A stretch of DNA of 64,000 bases from Pestalotiopsis fici W106-1. Lineage: Eukaryota > Ascomycota > Sordariomycetes > Amphisphaeriales > Sporocadaceae. The notes below the pieces were generated by a model, which saw only the letters and a program-made list of their open reading frames with translations, made no database searches and was not told where the DNA came from. Location: contig NW_006917095.1 of assembly GCF_000516985.1 (NCBI RefSeq), positions 2,423,077 through 2,487,076 on the forward strand. Direction: 5' to 3'. Below, one piece after another: positions 58,685 to 64,000 of this stretch (its first letter is position 1; the number at the start of each line of letters is the position of its first letter). The position numbers and the translations under genes are program-made.

Positions 58685-59517
58685 ATGTACAACTCTCTTA
58701 CGCGCCTCCAGAATGTCTTCGGCTTCTTCACGACCGTCGCATTCGTGGTAGCCGCCATTATTGGCGCCTCCGACTTTGCCGTACCCAGGACACCGAGCGC
58801 GGGTATCAAGACGACAAATGTGCAGGTGTATGTTTTCGCTCGTTCCTCTTCTCCCCCGCCTACCCTCGGAGATTCTCTCTGTTGTCGTTGCATCATTCCA
58901 GGACTGCCTCCAAGCAGTGTTGTCACTGAGATGCGACACTATATGCGCTTCATTGACCCAACCCTTATATACTAACACTTCTTTCCCTCTACAGAGTCAA
59001 GGGACGACCACACTACTACTCGACCAAGAAGGAGGAATACGCCATCATCAAGTTCTCGCTCGACGCGGACCTGTCATCGCTCTTCACCTGGAACACAAAG
59101 CAACTCTTCGTCTACGTGACGGCCGAGTGGACCTCGCCAAAGGGCAACAACCAGACCAACAGCGCCGTCATCTGGGACACCATCATCACGAGCCCCTCGT
59201 CGGACCACCTGGCCAACATTGGCCCCGCCACCCTCAAGAAGCTGCGCAAGAGCGCCGCCGGCAAGCCCATCGACAAGAGCCGCGGCCTGCTCCAGCTCAA
59301 GAACCAGAAGCCCAAGTACCAGATCACACACCCCAGCGGTCGCATCGCCGAGACCGACGACGTGGTCCTCAAGGTGCACTACAATGTCCAGCCCTGGGTC
59401 GGCTTCTTGACCTGGAATCAGGGCCAGGACTACGGTCTATGGAAAGCCGTCAGCGGTGGGCTGAGCAAGGCCTTTAGCCTGCCAGCTGTCAAGAAGAAGG
59501 ATGAAAAGAAGGCCTAG
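58685..59517 (+). CDS. SPC3: Signal peptidase complex subunit 3
   Basis: Exons 58685-58827 and 58995-59517 (222 codons, 221 aa). The donor GTATGT at 58828 was chosen over the overlapping GTGTAT two bases upstream because it restores NVQVVKGRPHYYSTKKEEYA, conserved in Spc3/SPCS3. A single transmembrane helix (about 11-31; VFGFFTTVAFVVAAIIGASDF) near the N-terminus anchors a lumenal domain with FDLDADLSSLF-like SLDADLSSLFTWNTKQLFVYVTAEW and SAVIWDTII. It is an essential lumenal subunit of the ER signal peptidase complex. The C-terminus is lysine-rich (KKKDEKKA). It converges on MCM5. Confidence 0.95.
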
Positions 59518-59840
59518 ATGAATCAGAAATTCGTGTAGAGCAAGATATATGGCCAATTAAAAAAAAAAAAAATTGCAGCATCATATGGCATCTATATTTA
59601 GGCACAACAGCGAGGGCGTTTAAATGCATTGAATGCGATCGAGACCGTAAACATTTTTGTTTCATTGCACAACCGGTATCAACATAATTATTGCCAAACA
59701 GACAATCCAGCCAGGAGTATGTGGCCGGCTCACATCCCCTCTAATAGCCAATGTGAAAATGATATCCGAATCCGAAACTCCATACACCCGATATCATTCC
59801 CAAAACATTACTCTTCGCTGCGAAACTTTCCTAATCAGGA
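59518..59840. other. Intergenic, convergent 3' flanks
   Basis: Spacer between SPC3 (+) and MCM5 (-), with an A tract at about 59558-59570. No gene seen. Confidence 0.5.
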
Positions 59841-62182
59841 CTATGCACCATTTCTGTACACTTGTGCGCCCTGATTCCGGAACATGATAGTGTCTCTCCT
59901 CTGTAGGATCATCAGAGCTCTGTTGAGAGCCTGTTCACTGAATCCCTTGCCCTCAACCATTTCCCGTCTGAGGGTTGCCAAACTCGTGCTCCATCCAATG
60001 GGCAGACGTCTCTTGAGCTCTGCCTCGACGCGGTTGACTTCCTCGTTTAGCTCACGGCTACCCTGGTTGCTGCCTTGGTTGACGGCATCCATGGTAGAGC
60101 ACAAGAACAAGCGGATGGCCTCATCGACGTGTTGCTCTGTAGCCACGGGGGAAAGAGTGAGTTTTGCAAGAGACTCCGTAATACGGACAATGGCTTCCAG
60201 CTGACGAACTGTGATGGGAATACTCGAGCGGGTATTGGCCTCCATCTCAGAAGCATGGACTTGTTTCCGGATAGAAACAAAATGCGAGGACAGCTTCTCC
60301 GCTGCCTCGGGCGAAAGTCGGGGTGCGCAACGACTACAAATAAAGTTAGCGACTGGTGGCTTTTTCTCCCTCCTCTCATCACCTGAGAGAGAGTCAAGAT
60401 CTTGTGCAACTTACGATTTGCAGTATGAGAGGTATCGCTTCATCTTCTCAACAGGAATTTCACCTTCCACAGGCTCTTCAAGACCACGTCCACCCATGTG
60501 AATGCCAATGACGTGTTTGGCAATACGCTCATCCTTCTCTCGCGTGTGCTCATCCTTGACAATAAAGATCATATCAAAACGAGACAAGATGGTCGTCTGG
60601 AAGTCGATGTTTTCTCCAGGAGTCTTCATGTCGTCATAACGACCGAAAATCGGGTTGGCGGCTGCAAGTACCGAAGTACGTGCATTCAAAATCGTCGTGA
60701 TACCGGCCTTGGCAATGGAAATTGTTTGCTGCTCCATAGCTTCGTGAATAGCAACACGATCCTCGTCACGCATCTTATCGAACTCGTCGATACAAACAAC
60801 ACCGCCATCGGCTAACACCATGGCACCTCCCTCGAGGTAGAACTCTCGAGTAGAATGATCTCTTTGCACGGATGCTGTCAAACCAGCAGCAGACGAACCC
60901 TTTCCTGATGTGTAGATGGAGATGGGAGCTGCTTTCTCCACAAACTTCAGCAGCTGAGACTTGGCGGTACCCGGATCACCCAGCATGAGCACGTTGATAT
61001 CTCCTCTCAGCTTCATTCCATCGGGAAGGATCTTCTTGGAGCCACCCAAGAGTAGACACAAGATAGCCCTTTTGATGTCTCGGTTACCGTAGATGGCTGG
61101 GGCGATCGAGTCAGCCATGGCGTTGTAAAGATCAGGCCGCCGGCTCAGCTCCAAGAACTCCTGCTCTTCTTCCTCGCTAAAGATTGAAAGGCCCTTTGCC
61201 GTTGAATCAACATCGGTCTGGATACCGACGGCACGCAGATAAGGCGTTCGAATAGCGACCGCACCTCCGCCAGAACCCTTGGAAGCCTTATTCTGGTAGA
61301 TGGAGAAAATTCCCATGACTGTACACCTCGAGCCTGGCACGACTCTGTTTGTGAGGTAGCGATCCGCCGAAATGAGCACATGGCGCGGTAGTTCACCTAC
61401 TGGAACTTGATCGGGGGCTTCTTGCAGTTTGATGACCTGCTGATCCACGAACTGTGACTTCTCATGGACCACAAAATACGGATCCAGGGGACATTTTTCG
61501 GCCGGATCACCAGTGGCCCGTTCACGGCCACATTGTCTGGGCAAGGTTGCACCTGTGAACCCGCCCAAAATAGGCACTACCGAGTTGTGCATGCAGCTTC
61601 GGCACTGAATATGTAATTCGGTCGCTTTGGAGGACATGACTGAAGCACCAATGACTATACCAGGGACTCTAACCAGTCTGGCAATCGTCATTGAGTCTAG
61701 GTTGCGTATCGAAACATCCTCTGCGGTCGAGTGGAGGAGAAGTTGGTGTTCGGGGATGATGGCTTTGGGGTCATGAGGGAAAAGAATGCGGTGTGTGCAT
61801 TTTCGGAGGGCTGCTTCGAACTGTTCGAGAGTTAGAATTGTTAGATGATCTTTTGATAACACTTCTTACTAATGGTATCAATTCAGCCGGCTCAGAAACC
61901 ATGCGGTGGGCAAGCTCGTCGTTGTACTTGATCAGGTCGCCAATGTCGACATCGCAGTAATACTTCTTGAGCAGTGCGTTGTCTTTTAATTGGTCTCTGT
62001 TGTATTGTTAGCAGAGCGAATATGTTGCATACAAGCATAAACACTTGCCTGTAGATGAACTTGTTGTCCAGTCTGAAGCTGAGGATAAAGTTGACAAGCT
62101 GCTCTTGGATTTGCAGTCTCGTGTCATCGTTCTGTGGAGTAGAACTAAAGACAGAAACAGAGTATGCAGATTGACGATCCAT
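59841..62182 (-). CDS. MCM5: Mcm5, subunit of the replicative MCM2-7 helicase
   Basis: Exons 62182-62049, 61996-61870, 61820-60415 and 60333-59841 (720 codons, 719 aa). The N-terminus [12 protein letters not shown] leads into [28 protein letters not shown], diagnostic of Mcm5. The zinc finger uses CRSC (160, 163) and Cys 184 and 197. The AAA+ core has Walker A GDPGTAKS (368-375), Walker B CIDEFD (430-435) and the arginine finger SRFD (500-503). The C-terminal winged-helix region ends [12 protein letters not shown]. It acts in the CMG helicase at replication forks. Intron 1 (61997-62048) has a GC donor (AG/GCAAGT) and a CAG acceptor; using a GT site instead breaks the conserved FIYRDQL. Confidence 0.96.
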
Positions 62183-62863
62183 TTTGTTTGCAAGAATTAG
62201 AAGGAAAGAAAAATAACAACTCAACCCAGATTCCCGCTTCAGTTCAGTGACAAACTGAATCTGTTTGTGTTGCGAAGGATTGAGACGATGGGTTGTGTGT
62301 AGACGTAGGAGGGGCAGTCAGAGGGATGGGAAAGCGCTTGAATGGGTTGAAAGTCAATCTCGAAAACCGCGTCTTTAGCGCTGAACGCGACACGCGTAAA
62401 GTGCTTTAAGTGTTCGCATGAAGCTAATCCCAGAATGGATGTCTGGTGTTGGTGGCAGGTACCCAAGTACCTCTCAATCTGGCCAGCACTAAGGCCAAGC
62501 CAGGAGCACTGGGGTCCCTGGGGGTGCGAGATGCATTGGTACGGTTGAGCTGGAGCGCTCCGGTAGCTTACAAGGTGGCTTGTAATGTAGGAGCAGCTAC
62601 GTCTATTCTCGGGACCAGAGTTACACATATCATCGCTGCTGTTTCTCGTTATACACTGCGACAAGAAAAGCCTTTCGTGTCGCCCTCCAGCCCTTCGTTC
62701 AGCGTCGATCGCTCCTCGCGGCGACTGCTCTGGTCGCTCAATCGCACTCCGAAACAGCTATGATCTCCCGGTAGTCTCGAGAGGCTATTGTCGACCAGCC
62801 ATTGGGCCTACATAATACTTTCGAGCGGCATACACGCCCGGCCTCTCTTCCGACGCTGCCGCC
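62183..62863. promoter_or_regulatory. Divergent promoter region, MCM5 (-) and VPS54 (+)
   Basis: About 0.7 kb between the two ATGs. An ACGCG core, the type bound by MBF for cell-cycle genes, occurs at about 62383-62394 (GCGACACGCGT), on the MCM5 side; this is inferred only. No gene is seen. Confidence 0.4.
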
Positions 62864-64000
62864 ATGTTTTCTAATCGCGAGGCCCGCTTGTCCATGGACA
62901 GCTTGTCGTCACCGCTATCGTCTCCCAAGGGTCGCGGCGAGTTTCCCTTTCACCGACAGGGCTCGGTCTCATCGTTTACGGCTGGAAGACGAGGTTCGAA
63001 CGCAAGTTCGATACATTCTATAGGAGGTCATCTTGATACCGCGAGTAGTTGGGGCCAGCCGGTCACTGAGAGTGGCCAAAATGCCATATCTACTCTCCTG
63101 CAGCCCCCTATTGTCCGAACCGGCTTATTACCACATACAACTGCTCCGGCTTCCAGCGCGCACAAACCTCCGACGGCAAGGGATATACCCCCAGTAACCC
63201 TGACCAACATACCGCATATTGATGCTTCTGAATTCAAACCGTACTTGTCACAAGTGGGCGCTCTATACGAACAATTGCGCCGAGTGAAGGAAAGCGAAGA
63301 GGACGGGTCAGATCTGGTGTTCAGGCGAAAGTCGGACTTGACAAACTTCGCAGACGACGGTCATCTTACCCCTGGCGCAAATCGTGGACGGCCGACAAGT
63401 TCTCGCAAGCCATCAAATGCATCGTTAACCATGTCACCAATGGAGTCACCCCAGATGCGCCGTCGATCCAGCTCAGGTTTCGGAAGAAGAGCTGTACAAG
63501 GACCGCCACCGCTCAACACTATTCCGAATGTTTACTTTGAAGAGGACTTTCATCTGGAAAACCCTCGAACGTTTGACGTAGTTAGCGAGCGATCCGAGGT
63601 GGTTCGACAAGCATCAGGGTCGACAGATGACAAGGCGATGTTGAATGGGAATGCTAGCGCTCCTCGGAAGGCCCTCGCTACCAATGCAATTCTCCAAGAA
63701 AAGTTGTCATGGTACATGGACACCATTGAAATGCACCTCATCAACTCCATATCAACTGCTTCGACCACCTTTTTCACTGCGCTTGGTTCTTTAAGAGAGC
63801 TCCACTCGGAAGCTGCAGAATCTGTGGACAGGATCAAGACATTGCGAAAAGAATTGGAAGCTTTGGATCACGAAATTGCTACAAGTGGTCTGGAAATAGT
63901 GCAAAAGCGTCGTCGGAGGGAGAACCTACAACAACTGAATAACGCTATACAACAGCTCCGTGAAATTGTAGAGGCTGTTGCGGTGTGCGAGTCTCAAGTC
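62864..64000 (+). CDS. VPS54: Vps54, GARP complex subunit (5' part)
   Basis: Open from an ATG in a GCCGCC context to the right edge, 379 codons with no stop. The first 210 residues are Ser/Pro-rich and disordered with basic patches. Then come NIPNVYFEEDFHLENPRTFDVV and a coiled coil (about 275-379; LATNAILQEKLSWYMDTIEMHLINSIS, then ALGSLRELHSEAAESVDRIKTL), the conserved N-terminal region of Vps54. GARP (Vps51-54) tethers endosome-derived vesicles at the trans-Golgi network. Whether the remainder is intact lies outside the window. Assignment is from the conserved FxEDFxLENPRTFDVV block. Confidence 0.85.
   Translation, partial: MFSNREARLSMDSLSSPLSSPKGRGEFPFHRQGSVSSFTAGRRGSNASSIHSIGGHLDTASSWGQPVTESGQNAISTLLQPPIVRTGLLPHTTAPASSAHKPPTARDIPPVTLTNIPHIDASEFKPYLSQVGALYEQLRRVKESEEDGSDLVFRRKSDLTNFADDGHLTPGANRGRPTSSRKPSNASLTMSPMESPQMRRRSSSGFGRRAVQGPPPLNTIPNVYFEEDFHLENPRTFDVVSERSEVVRQASGSTDDKAMLNGNASAPRKALATNAILQEKLSWYMDTIEMHLINSISTASTTFFTALGSLRELHSEAAESVDRIKTLRKELEALDHEIATSGLEIVQKRRRRENLQQLNNAIQQLREIVEAVAVCESQV

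Overview
The window is nuclear DNA of a filamentous ascomycete fungus, most likely a sordariomycete and perhaps Hypocreales. Evidence: genes are split by many short introns (about 50-100 bp, GT..AG, with one GC..AG); starts sit in CCACC-ATG-type contexts; and the gene set (AzgA purine permease, Pom34, Coy1, Vps3, fungal BCS1-like AAA protein, DUF3455, heme-thiolate chloroperoxidase, cAMP-receptor-like GPCR) is fungal. No operons, CRISPR arrays, IS elements, rRNA or convincing tRNA genes were seen. The species is an inference; only the fungal origin is firm.

Left part (1-33 kb) is gene-poor. It holds the 3' end of fibrillarin (NOP1), a Q/H-rich hypothetical gene, a seven-helix receptor, a secreted chloroperoxidase, a disordered methyltransferase-like protein, the purine permease AzgA, the golgin Coy1/CASP and a secreted DUF3455 protein. 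These are separated by 1-4 kb stretches in which I find no convincing gene. Middle part (34-42.4 kb) is compact: UCH37-type deubiquitinase (-) and VPS3 (+) diverge from about 0.5 kb, followed by PWP2.

From 42.4 to 58.6 kb comes accessory material. A short isolated fragment resembling the C-terminal block of insecticidal Tc toxin A subunits lies between two diverged direct repeats. Then follow a BCS1-like AAA ATPase, a ToxD/enoyl-reductase-like dehydrogenase, a truncated and apparently catalytically dead acyl-CoA-synthetase-like membrane protein, the nucleoporin POM34 with an FG-containing minisatellite, and a divergent pair of an FAD aromatic hydroxylase and a SnoaL/NTF2-like protein. The right end (58.7-64 kb) returns to housekeeping: SPC3 (signal peptidase), MCM5 (replicative helicase) and the 5' part of VPS54 (GARP tether).

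Gene models were assembled by hand by joining open frames at splice sites so that the phase is kept and family motifs are continuous; every complete multi-exon model sums to a multiple of three. No complete novel system is evident. The most unusual locus is the Tc-like relic with its flanking repeats; the truncated AMP-ligase-like protein and the methyltransferase-like protein without a motif I are the next best leads.
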